From Mitsuaria sp. WAJ17 (GTDB lineage Bacteria > Pseudomonadota > Gammaproteobacteria > Burkholderiales > Burkholderiaceae_C), in NCBI RefSeq assembly GCF_014174515.1, contig NZ_JACJUG010000037.1, positions 1 through 34,262 on the forward strand: 34,262 bases of DNA, written 5' to 3'. Under the pieces are notes generated by a model that was given only the letters and a program-made list of their open reading frames with translations, did no database searches and was not told the DNA's origin. Shown in pieces: positions 9,714 to 18,870 of this stretch; within the stretch, counting starts at the first letter, position 1, and each line of letters opens with the position of its first letter. The position numbers and the translations under genes were made by a program.

Positions 9714-11231
9714 TCACTCGGCGATCCAGCCCCAGCGCCTGAGCGCCGCTGCCAGCGCTTCGCGCACGCGGGCCTGACCGGGGCGGTGGAAGAAGCCGAA
9801 GAAATGCGGGGCACCATCGACGGCGACCAGTTCGGCCGCATTGCCGGCCGCCTGGTAGGCCGCCACGAATCGCTGCATGTCGTCGAAGGGGCAGTACTCG
9901 TCCGCCGTGCCATGAAGGGCCAGCAGGGGCGGCTGCCCCGCGGCCACGGTGGCCATCGGGGAGAAGTGTTCGGGCGGCCCCACGGGCTCGACCCGCCGCC
10001 GGAACCAGCCGTCCTTGCGCGGGTTCAACGGGTCGGCGCAGCCGCCCAGGCTGATGATGGCGGCCGGATAGCGCCCGGTAGTCGGCCGCGGGCCTCGGCC
10101 TGGCGCGGTGTCCAGGCCATGGGTCGCCGCCATCAGGGCCAGCACGGCGCCTGACGAGAACCCGGCCATGCCGATGCGCTGGGGGTCCACGCGCAAGCGC
10201 TCGGCATGCCGCAGCAGCCAGTCGTAGGCCAGGCTGGCGTCGCTCAGTTGCTCCAGGGGGCCGGTGTCGAAACGGCTGTTGGTGCGCAGCTCCACGGCCA
10301 GCACCAGCACGCCTTGCTGCCGCAGCGCTGCACTGATCACCGGCGAATGCCACCACTGCCCCTGCGTGAACGAACCCCCGTGCAGCCAGAGCATGGCCGG
10401 GCGAAGTGCAGCCGATGCCGACGCGCCACTTGGCTCCAGCACATGCACGCGCAGATCCACGCCTTGCCAACGGCGCAACACAGGACGCTCGTGGCAGCAA
10501 TCGTGGGCGCGGCTGGCCTTGACGGCCTCGTCGAGCCGGGCCACCTCGGCGGCAGGCGCTTGCAGGCGCCGCCAAGCCGACAGCAGCGGGTCGAGCCCCT
10601 GGCTGCCGTTGTCCTCTACATGCTCGGCCAGCAGCCGACCCATCAGTTCACGCCGCTGTGGCAGGGGCAGCCCGGCGTGCTCCAGCGCGGCCAACTCGGC
10701 GCGCAGCCAGCGGGCGTCGCCATGCTGCAGCTCCGGTGATGACGCCAGAAGTGCTCGCGCCTTTTCATGCAGCCACGCGCGCCAGAAGTCCTGCGTCTCC
10801 TGCAGCGACCACCAGCGGGCGTCGCGCAGCGGCAGATCGCGCAGCAGCAGCGGCAGCATGGGGTCCTCTTGCAAGGGGCCGGCGGCGGGCGCGTCGCGCC
10901 AATGGAAGTAGGGCTGCATGACCCGGCCCTGCGCCCACAGAAAGCGTTGGCGCATCCGCGCTGCGTCCGGGGCCGAGGCCAGGCGCGACAAGTCCTCGTC
11001 CAGCAAGGCCTGCCATTGGGCCGCGAAGGCCGCCGGCCGCAAAGGCGCCAGCCTGGCAAAGGCCTGCAGGTTCAGGCCGAGCGCAGGCTTCTGCGGTGTC
11101 GGCGCCTCTGCGGGCGCTGGTGCAGGCTGCTCCGGCGGCTGGGCCCCGCTGCCCAGCGCCAGACCCAGCAGGGCCGCTGCGGCCAAGCTCGCGATCACAG
11201 GCCGGCTGCGCCTTCTCGTGTTGATGCTCAT
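9714..11231 (-). CDS. Secreted alpha/beta hydrolase with large N-terminal domain
   Basis: 505 residues. An N-terminal signal peptide (RRRSRPVIASLAAAALLGLA, then a Pro/Ala-rich segment) predicts export. GAGGAA lies 7 nt before the ATG at 11231. Residues about 50-250 are helical, Trp/Arg-rich and unrecognised. The C-terminal 250 residues are an alpha/beta hydrolase of the esterase/lipase kind. They have an oxyanion motif LWLHGGSF, nucleophile motif GFSSGA (Ser), acid motif HGTADEYCPF (Asp) and catalytic His in GAPHFFGFF. A carboxylesterase or lipase acting on periplasmic or external substrates is likely. The substrate cannot be read from the sequence, and the next gene leftward is unrelated. 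Confidence 0.8.
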   Translation of the reverse strand: MSINTRRRSRPVIASLAAAALLGLALGSGAQPPEQPAPAPAEAPTPQKPALGLNLQAFARLAPLRPAAFAAQWQALLDEDLSRLASAPDAARMRQRFLWAQGRVMQPYFHWRDAPAAGPLQEDPMLPLLLRDLPLRDARWWSLQETQDFWRAWLHEKARALLASSPELQHGDARWLRAELAALEHAGLPLPQRRELMGRLLAEHVEDNGSQGLDPLLSAWRRLQAPAAEVARLDEAVKASRAHDCCHERPVLRRWQGVDLRVHVLEPSGASASAALRPAMLWLHGGSFTQGQWWHSPVISAALRQQGVLVLAVELRTNSRFDTGPLEQLSDASLAYDWLLRHAERLRVDPQRIGMAGFSSGAVLALMAATHGLDTAPGRGPRPTTGRYPAAIISLGGCADPLNPRKDGWFRRRVEPVGPPEHFSPMATVAAGQPPLLALHGTADEYCPFDDMQRFVAAYQAAGNAAELVAVDGAPHFFGFFHRPGQARVREALAAALRRWGWIAE

Positions 11232-11392
11232 GTACTTTCCTCGGCTGACATGGCCTTGGTCGCGCCATCATCATCGAATCGAGCCTCGGCGCCACTAGCG
11301 CAAGCCCGGCCAGGCCGGGCAACGCCAGGTGCTGCCGGACCGGCTGGGGTCGGCAAGACCTGACCCCCGGCGTGACCAGGGCGCGGCGGCGC

Positions 11393-13027
<1,635 letters not shown>

Positions 13028-13032
13028 AGCGA

Positions 13033-13066
13033 AAAAGATAAATGAATAGCTTTAAGTCTATCTTTT
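13033..13066. promoter_or_regulatory. AT-rich inverted repeat, candidate RtcR upstream activator site
   Basis: AAAAGATA (13033-13040) and its exact reverse complement TATCTTTT (13059-13066) flank an 18-bp spacer that is itself near-palindromic (TAGCTTTAAGTCTA, 13047-13060). The site is 105-138 bp before the sigma54 -24 element, a normal enhancer distance, and starts 6 bp from the rtcR ATG. It is strikingly AT-rich for this genome. Binding by RtcR is inferred; it could also allow autoregulation of rtcR. Confidence 0.5.
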
Positions 13067-13170
13067 CTGGGATTGCCATCGACATGCTTGAGCCTGAAGA
13101 GTGGCAATGAAAGGAGTTTTTTCTTTTTTATCAATAACTTAGGTGTTTGTTTTGCCCGTCCCAGCAAAGT

Positions 13171-13186
13171 TGGCACACCCCTTGCA
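13171..13186 (+). promoter_or_regulatory. Sigma54 (-24/-12) promoter of the RNA-repair operon
   Basis: TGGCACACCCCTTGCA fits the sigma54 consensus TGGCACRNNNNTTGCW, with correct GG to GC spacing. Transcription should begin near 13197, giving an mRNA leader of about 37 nt before rsr. The enhancer-dependent regulator RtcR is encoded divergently next to it. Confidence 0.9.
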
Positions 13187-13233
13187 ATGAAGAAGGCATA
13201 CGCAAGACGTTGAATGAAGTCGAGGAGAACCTC

Positions 13234-14808
13234 ATGGTCAACACCCAGCTCTTCCACACCCTCAAGGGCGCCCTGCTGCCGGCGGCCACGGCGCGCAATG
13301 CACAGCAGGCCCCGGCCTATGCCTTCAGCCCCCGCCATCAGCTGGCGCAGCTGGCGGCCACCGGCTGCCTGAGCCGGACCTTCTATGCCAATGCCGAGGA
13401 CCAGCTCGAGCAGGCGCTGGCCCTGACGCAGCAGCTGGAGCCCGCCTTCGTGGCCAAGGCCGCGATCTATGGCCGCCAGTCCGGCCACATGAAGGACATG
13501 CCGGCGCTGCTGGCCGCGAGCCTGGCCCAGCGTGACGTGGCCCTGCTGAGCCAGGTGTTCTCCCGCGTGGTGGACAACGGCAAGATGCTGCGCAACTTCG
13601 TGCAGATCCTGCGCAGCGGTGCCGTGGGTCGCAAGTCCCTGGGCTCGCGGCCCAAGAAGCTGGTGCAGCACTGGTTGCTGACCGCCACCGAGAAGCAGCT
13701 GCTGAACGCCGCCGTGGGCAACACGCCTTCGCTGGCAGACGTGGTGAAGATGGTGCATCCCAAGCCCGCCGAGGCCTGGCGTGCGGCCTGGTTCGCGTGG
13801 CTGATCGGCCGCCCCTTCGACGAAGCGGCGTTGCCGCCTCTCACCCGGGCCTTCGAGCGCTTCAAGCGCGATAGCGCCCAGGGCGTGCTGGCCGAGCTGC
13901 CGGAGGTTCCGTTCCAGATGCTGACCGCGCTGCCGCTGACCGCCGCCCAATGGGCGCAGATCGCGTGCCAGGGCTCGTGGCAGATGGTGCGGCAGAACCT
14001 GAACACCTTCGCCCGGCACGGCGTGTTCGAGCTGCCCGGCATGGCCGAGGCCGTGGCCGCCAAGCTGAGCGACGCGCAGGCCGTGGCCAAGGCAAAGGTG
14101 ATGCCCTACCAGCTGCTTTCGGCCTTCAAGGCGGCGGGCGAGACGGTGCCGGCGCCGGTGCGCGAGGCGCTGCAGGACGCGATGGAGCTGTCGCTGGCGA
14201 ATGTGCCGGCGCTGGCCGGCCGTGTGGTGGTGTGCCCCGATGTGTCGGGTTCGATGAGCTCGTCCGTCACCGGCCATCGCGGCTCGGCGACGTCGACCGT
14301 GCGCTGCATCGACGTGGCCGCCCTGGTGGCCGCTGCCGTGCTGCGCAAAAACCGGCAGGCCCGGGTGCTGCCCTTCGAGCAGGGTGTGGTGAAGCTGTCG
14401 CTGAACGCTCGCGATTCGGTGATGAGCAATGCACAGGCGCTGGCTCGGATCGGCGGTGGCGGGACGAACTGCAGCGCACCGCTGGCCCTGCTCAACCAGG
14501 AGCGCGCCGCGGTCGATGTGGTGATCCTGGTCTCGGACAACGAGTCCTGGGTCGATGCCACACGCCACGGTGCGACGCAGACCCTGCGCGAGTGGGAGGT
14601 GCTCAAGCAGCGCAACCCCCAGGCGCGCCTGGTGTGCATCGACATCCAGCCGACAGCGAGCACGCAGGCCGCGGAGCGGCGCGACATCCTGAATGTCGGC
14701 GGCTTCTCGGACGCGGTGTTCACGATGGTGGCCCGCTTTATCGCCGGCACCATGGACGCCGATCACTGGGTCGGCGAAATGGAAAAGGTGCCGCTGGCCG
14801 CGCAGTAA
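13234..14808 (+). CDS. rsr: Ro60/Rsr ortholog (TROVE and vWA domains)
   Basis: 524 residues. Residues about 20-320 form a helical-repeat (HEAT-like) TROVE-type ring domain, recognisable by LAASLAQRDVALLSQVFSRV, the FVQILRSGAVGRKSLGSRPK region and YQLLSAFKAA. Residues 330-524 are a von Willebrand A domain with a complete MIDAS: DVSGSMSSS (Asp, Ser, Ser), Thr in GGGGTNCS and Asp in VSDNES. Ro proteins are RNA-binding rings that bind Y RNAs on their outer face and misfolded or damaged RNA in the central hole. The ATG at 13234 follows CGAGGAGAA; an upstream in-frame ATG (13147) lies before the promoter and is rejected. It is the first gene of the sigma54-driven operon and is followed by Y-RNA-like units. 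Confidence 0.93.
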   Translation: MVNTQLFHTLKGALLPAATARNAQQAPAYAFSPRHQLAQLAATGCLSRTFYANAEDQLEQALALTQQLEPAFVAKAAIYGRQSGHMKDMPALLAASLAQRDVALLSQVFSRVVDNGKMLRNFVQILRSGAVGRKSLGSRPKKLVQHWLLTATEKQLLNAAVGNTPSLADVVKMVHPKPAEAWRAAWFAWLIGRPFDEAALPPLTRAFERFKRDSAQGVLAELPEVPFQMLTALPLTAAQWAQIACQGSWQMVRQNLNTFARHGVFELPGMAEAVAAKLSDAQAVAKAKVMPYQLLSAFKAAGETVPAPVREALQDAMELSLANVPALAGRVVVCPDVSGSMSSSVTGHRGSATSTVRCIDVAALVAAAVLRKNRQARVLPFEQGVVKLSLNARDSVMSNAQALARIGGGGTNCSAPLALLNQERAAVDVVILVSDNESWVDATRHGATQTLREWEVLKQRNPQARLVCIDIQPTASTQAAERRDILNVGGFSDAVFTMVARFIAGTMDADHWVGEMEKVPLAAQ

Positions 14809-14831
14809 GGCCACGGCCCTCAACGTTGGAA

Positions 14832-14944
14832 GGTGTCCCGGGCGAATGCCTGTAGGAGTACAGCGCCCCTTGGCCGCGCGGGCCCGCAAGCCCGCAACGG
14901 AGAACCCGTAGGCCGCTCTTGCAACTCTTGTCGCCCGGGGCACT
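14832..14944 (+). ncRNA. Y-RNA-like unit A (two-hairpin apical domain)
   Basis: Hand folding gives a 12-pair outer stem, TGTCCCGGGCGA (14834-14845) with TCGCCCGGGGCA (14931-14942), one of the pairs being a wobble. An internal loop with ATGCC on the 5' side follows, then a second helix TGTAGGAG (14851-14858) with CTCTTGCA (14916-14923). The apical part closes by GGCC/GGCC (14872-14875, 14911-14914) and holds two hairpins: GCGGGC/GCCCGC (14878-14895) and ACGG/CCGT (14897-14909). Stem, asymmetric internal loop and second stem are what Ro-binding Y RNAs look like. The unit starts 23 nt after rsr. It has no T-tract, so it may be processed from the operon transcript. Confidence 0.7.
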
Positions 14945-14965
14945 GACCGATCAACACGACACGCG

Positions 14966-15038
14966 TCGTCGCGTGGCGAATGCCGGTGGGACTACATCCA
15001 AAAACGAGTCTCACCCACTGTTCGTCGCCACGCGGGGA
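14966..15038 (+). ncRNA. Y-RNA-like unit B (minimal, no effector domain)
   Basis: Outer stem of ten perfect pairs: CGCGTGGCGA (14970-14979) with TCGCCACGCG (15025-15034). An internal loop follows (ATGCC on the 5' side, 9 nt on the 3' side). The second helix has eight pairs (one wobble), GGTGGGAC (14985-14992) with GTCTCACC (15008-15015), closed by a 15-nt loop starting TACATCC. It shares GCGAATGC and ACTACATCC with its neighbours but lacks any apical domain, so it is essentially a bare Ro-binding stem. Confidence 0.72.
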
Positions 15039-15049
15039 CCGTCAGTTTC

Positions 15050-15148
15050 AGCGCGAATGCAGGCAGGACTACATCCGGTACGCCGGGGGTGCAAGTCCCC
15101 AGCTGGGCAACCAGTGGCAGTGTCTTGCTGCCCTTGTCGCGCCTTTTT
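15050..15148 (+). ncRNA. Y-RNA-like unit C (T-arm plus GNRA-capped stem)
   Basis: Outer stem GCGCGA (15051-15056) with TCGCGC (15137-15142), followed at once by C and five T (15144-15148), like an intrinsic terminator or a U-rich 3' end. Internal loop ATGCA / GCCCTTG. Second helix GGCAGGAC (15062-15069) with GTCTTGCT (15122-15129). The apical domain closes by GCC/GGC (15082-15084, 15116-15118). It contains a T-arm-like hairpin, GGGG-TGCAAGT-CCCC (15086-15100), with a 7-nt loop close to the T-loop consensus. A hairpin CTGG-GCAA-CCAG (15103-15114) with a GNRA tetraloop follows. The order T-arm then capped stem matches unit D without its D-arm, suggesting a reduced tRNA mimic. Confidence 0.72.
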
Positions 15149-15152
15149 GTTT

Positions 15153-15304
15153 GAGATGCCCTGCGGCGAATGCAGGTGGAACTACAGCCTTCTCAGCTCG
15201 TGGTCGCGGGTTCGAGTCCCGCCGGTCCCGTATCAGGGGGACCGTAGCTCAGCGGTAGAGCACGACGTTTCACCGTCCCTTGTCGCCACAAGGCATCGCC
15301 TTTT
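15153..15304 (+). ncRNA. Y-RNA-like unit D with circularly permuted tRNA-like domain (YrlA-type)
   Basis: Outer stems GATGCC (15155-15160)/GGCATC (15292-15297) and GGCGA (15165-15169)/TCGCC (15283-15287). Second helix GGTGGAA (15174-15180)/TTTCACC (15268-15274). The apical part reads as a tRNA in permuted order. A TCGT/ACGA stem (15198-15201, 15262-15265) stands in the anticodon-stem position. It is followed by T-arm GCGGG-TTCGAGT-CCCGC (15206-15222) and acceptor 3' strand CGGTCCC (15223-15229). Then come an 8-nt capping loop, acceptor 5' strand GGGACCG (15238-15244), TA, and D-arm GCTC-AGCGGTA-GAGC (15247-15261). This is the arrangement reported for enterobacterial YrlA, whose effector module mimics tRNA. 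Four T follow the stem at 15301-15304. Confidence 0.85.
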
Positions 15305-15310
15305 GATTTC

Positions 15311-15565
15311 GGGCGCGCTGGCACTGAAGGGAGCGCCACTGCCAAAAATGTTAGTCATGCCGGCAGCCTGGGTAAGACCAGGTGCAGCAGGAAAGCGGGT
15401 CGGCGAGCACGGTTGAGGATGCAGGTGCAGGCCCCGATGACGGGTCTGTCACTGGCGCGCGTTTCCAATCGCCCAATCGCCCAATCGCCCACTCGGCCAT
15501 CGGCCATCGGCCTCGAAACCATGGTTGCTGCATTGATGCGGGTTCGAATCCCGTCGCGTCCACCA
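15311..15565 (+). ncRNA. tRNA-like RNA with encoded CCA end; 5' part uncertain
   Basis: The 3' end is convincing. T-arm GCGGG-TTCGAAT-CCCGT (15538-15554) is followed by acceptor strand CGCGTCC (15555-15561), discriminator A and CCA (15563-15565), ending 33 nt before rtcB. A matching seven-pair 5' strand, GGGCGCG (15311-15317, one wobble), occurs only 238 nt upstream. It is followed by a possible D-arm-like hairpin (TGGC/GCCA, 15319-15338) and a possible CTGCC/GGCAG stem (15339-15366). Between them lie a CCTGG-GTAAGA-CCAGG hairpin (15367-15382) and tandem repeats. No ordinary cloverleaf and no tmRNA tag reading frame is seen. Options are a tRNA-like adaptor, a tRNA interrupted by an insertion, or a decayed tRNA gene. 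Confidence 0.5.
15465..15510 (+). repeat. Short tandem repeats upstream of the CCA-ended tRNA-like end
   Basis: The octamer CCAATCGC occurs three times in a row (15465-15488). A diverged copy CCACTCGG (15489-15496) and two copies of the heptamer CCATCGG (15497-15510) follow. They sit inside the candidate tRNA-like RNA and look like slippage or a repeat insertion rather than structured RNA. Confidence 0.85.
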
Positions 15566-15598
15566 AAAGACAATGAACGAAATAGACCAGAGGAAGTC

Positions 15599-16816
15599 AT
15601 GAACTACAAGATCGAACAGCCCGAGGGGGGCGTCCCCATCAAGATGTGGACCAACGGCGTCCCCGTCGAGCCCGAGGCCATGCAGCAGCTGAGCAATGCC
15701 GCCAAGCTGCCCATCGTCTTCAAGCACGTCGCCGCCATGCCCGATGTCCACCTGGGCATCGGCGCCACGGTGGGCTCGGTGATCCCGACGCTCAAGGCCA
15801 TCATCCCGGCGGCCGTGGGCGTGGACATCGGCTGCGGCATGATGGCCGCCAAGACCACGCTGCGCGCCGAGGACCTGCCGGACAATCTGGGCCCGCTGCG
15901 CTCGGCCATCGAGCGTGCCGTGCCGCACGGCCTGACCCCGAAGCACCGCGGCCGCGACGCCGGCAGCTGGGAGAACCCGCCCACCCTGGTGGACCAGGCC
16001 TGGGCCACGCTGGTGGACGAGTTCGAGGCGCTGTGCGAGCTGCACCCGCGCCTGAGGAACACCAACAACCACAAGCACCTGGGCACGCTGGGCACGGGCA
16101 ACCACTTCATCGAGGTCTGTCTCGATGAGGCCGGCTTCGTGTGGTTCATGCTGCACTCGGGCTCGCGTGGCGTGGGCAATGCCATCGGCACCCACTTCAT
16201 CGAGCTGGCCAAGAAGGACGCCGAGCGCCACCAGCGCAACCTGCCGGACCAGGACCTGGCCTATTTCGAGGAAGGCGCCCAGTACTTCGGCGACTACGTG
16301 CGCGGCGTGTCCTGGGCCCAGAAGTTCGCGATGAAGAACCGCGAGGTGATGATGGCCCACCTGATCACCACGGTGCGCTCGGTCATCACCAAACCCTTCG
16401 AGGCCCATGTCGAGGCCGTGAACTGCCACCACAACTACGTGCAGCAGGAGCGCCACTTCGGCCAGGACGTGTTCATCACCCGCAAGGGCGCGGTGAGTGC
16501 CAAGCGCGGTGAGATGGGCATCATCCCCGGCAGCATGGGCGCCCGCAGCTTCATCGTGCGCGGCCTGGGCAATCCGGAGAGCTTCGAGAGCTGCAGCCAC
16601 GGCGCGGGCCGCGTCATGAGCCGCACCAAGGCTAAGAAGCTGTTCACCGTGGCGGACCAGGTCAAGGCGACCGAGGGCGTGGAATGCCGCAAGGATGCCA
16701 ACGTCATCGACGAGATCCCCATGGCCTACAAGGACATCGACGCCGTCATGGCCGCGCAGAGCGACCTGGTGGAAGTGGTGCACACGCTGAAGCAGGTGGT
16801 GTGCGTGAAGGGGTGA
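15599..16816 (+). CDS. rtcB: RNA-splicing ligase RtcB
   Basis: 405 residues. GTP- and Mn-dependent ligase that joins 2',3'-cyclic phosphate or 3'-phosphate ends to 5'-OH ends. Metal ligands and active-site motifs are present: VDIGCG (Cys79), GTGNHFIEV (Asn168, His169), LHSGSRG (His186) and NCHHNYV (His277/278). The guanylylated His is in CSHGAGRVMSR (His334). The length fits the family. The ATG at 15599 follows AGAGGAAG, and the protein starts MNYKIEQPEGG. An upstream in-frame extension would run through the tRNA-like RNA and is rejected. The gene is separated from rsr by the RNA array and is followed after 56 nt by rlaP. Confidence 0.96.
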   Translation: MNYKIEQPEGGVPIKMWTNGVPVEPEAMQQLSNAAKLPIVFKHVAAMPDVHLGIGATVGSVIPTLKAIIPAAVGVDIGCGMMAAKTTLRAEDLPDNLGPLRSAIERAVPHGLTPKHRGRDAGSWENPPTLVDQAWATLVDEFEALCELHPRLRNTNNHKHLGTLGTGNHFIEVCLDEAGFVWFMLHSGSRGVGNAIGTHFIELAKKDAERHQRNLPDQDLAYFEEGAQYFGDYVRGVSWAQKFAMKNREVMMAHLITTVRSVITKPFEAHVEAVNCHHNYVQQERHFGQDVFITRKGAVSAKRGEMGIIPGSMGARSFIVRGLGNPESFESCSHGAGRVMSRTKAKKLFTVADQVKATEGVECRKDANVIDEIPMAYKDIDAVMAAQSDLVEVVHTLKQVVCVKG

Positions 16817-16872
16817 GCGGACGGTGCTTCGTGCATGCGCTCGCCGGACAAGAGAAACAGAGGAGAGAGTGC

Positions 16873-17700
16873 ATGAAGGAGGAAGCGGTGCTCAGCGCGC
16901 ATCCGGTGTCGGAGACGATGCGCGCTACCGTGCTGGAGCAGCTGGCCGCGCTGGAGCGGCGGCATGAAGTGAAGGTGCTTTTCGCCTGCGAATCCGGCAG
17001 CCGCGGCTGGGGCTTCGCCTCGCCGGACAGCGACTACGACGTCCGTTTCATCTACGTCCATCGCCTGCCCTGGTACCTCAGCGTGGCGCCGGGCCGCGAT
17101 GTGATCGAGCATCCCATCAGCGGGGATCTGGACATCAACGGCTGGGACCTTCGCAAGACGCTGCAGCTGCTGCGGGACTCCAATCCGACGCTGCTGGAGT
17201 GGCTGCGTTCGCCCGTCGTCTACCGGCAGGAAGTGGGCTGGGTCACGCGGCTGCGCCGGCTCGCGGAGGAGGGCTTTTCGCCGGTGCGGGGCTATCACCA
17301 CTATGTGTCGATGGCCCGGAAGAACCTGCGCGAGCATCTCTACGGCGAGCAGGTTCGCTACAAGAAGTATCTCTATGTGATCAGGCCGCTGCTGGCCGCG
17401 CGATGGATACGCGAGGGGCGCGGCGTGCCGCCGATGCGCTTTGCCGAACTGGCCAGCCAGACGCTCACGGACAGCCGGGTGCTGGACGCGCTCAATGCGC
17501 TGCTGGCGATCAAGATGCGCGCCGGAGAGTCCGCGACGAGCCCGCGTTGGGTGGTGCTGCACGACTTCATCGAAGCCGAGCTGGCTCATGCGCTGAGCCA
17601 CCTGCCCGAGCAGGGGCTTCGGGCCGATGGCTGGCCGCTGGACCAGTACCTGCAGGAGGCCGTCCTGCACTTCGACAGTCCGGACTGGAACGATGCCTGA
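16873..17700 (+). CDS. RNA-repair-associated pol-beta nucleotidyltransferase (RlaP-like)
   Basis: 275 residues. The N-terminal third carries the pol-beta superfamily signature GSRGWGFASPDSDYDVRFIY: GSRG at residues 42-45, then the SDxD catalytic pair Asp54/Asp56. A third acidic strand follows in SGDLDINGWDLRK. The rest is helical (HYVSMARKNLREHLYGE, KKYLYVIRPLLAARWI). This is the predicted nucleotidyltransferase family noted beside RtcB and named RlaP (RNA ligase-associated pol-beta). It would add nucleotides to, or cap, RNA ends during repair; the exact reaction is unproven. The start at 16873 follows AGGAGAGAG. It lies between rtcB and rtcA on the same strand. Confidence 0.85.
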   Translation: MKEEAVLSAHPVSETMRATVLEQLAALERRHEVKVLFACESGSRGWGFASPDSDYDVRFIYVHRLPWYLSVAPGRDVIEHPISGDLDINGWDLRKTLQLLRDSNPTLLEWLRSPVVYRQEVGWVTRLRRLAEEGFSPVRGYHHYVSMARKNLREHLYGEQVRYKKYLYVIRPLLAARWIREGRGVPPMRFAELASQTLTDSRVLDALNALLAIKMRAGESATSPRWVVLHDFIEAELAHALSHLPEQGLRADGWPLDQYLQEAVLHFDSPDWNDA

Positions 17701-17732
17701 GTGGCGTCAGAATGACAAGAAGAGAGAAGAAC

Positions 17733-18779
<1,047 letters not shown>

Positions 18780-18795
18780 CGAGGGAGGGCGGTCC

Positions 18796-18869
18796 TCAGT
18801 TCCTCTCTGCCATCGCCCCGCCATCTACATCCCACACTGCCCCCGTCACCCAGTCCGCCTTGTCGGCTT
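18796..18869 (-). pseudogene. C-terminal remnant of a short-chain dehydrogenase/reductase
   Basis: The last roughly 20 codons before a stop read EADKADWVTGAVWDVDGGAM and end AERN. This matches the typical SDR C-terminus, where VTGxxWxVDGG forms the final strand. Similarity ends around 18869, where the LysR remnant begins on the other strand. Everything upstream of the gene's end is gone. Confidence 0.6.
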
Positions 18870-18870
18870 C

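Noticed and set aside
14977..15190. Repeated GCGAATGC ... ACTACA units considered as a CRISPR-like or simple direct repeat
   Set aside because: Each repeat has its own complementary 3' strand downstream and the spacing is uneven (76-134 bp); the RNA stem-loop explanation covers both strands of each unit.
14919..15416. Plus-strand reading frame of 165 codons across the RNA array
   Set aside because: It runs through the paired stems of units A to D, whose base pairing explains the sequence; the translation is Arg/Pro/Gly-rich and unlike any protein.
15311..15565. Could be tmRNA (ssrA)
   Set aside because: The CCA end and T-arm fit, but the length is too short, the start lacks the usual tmRNA 5' sequence, and no tag peptide frame of the AANDENYALAA type is present.
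15355..15600. Minus-strand reading frames through the tRNA-like region, with translations such as ATGFEPAS and RRDSNPHQC
   Set aside because: These peptide patterns are the well-known artefact of translating the antisense of a tRNA T-arm and its surroundings; no ribosome-binding site or family similarity supports a protein.
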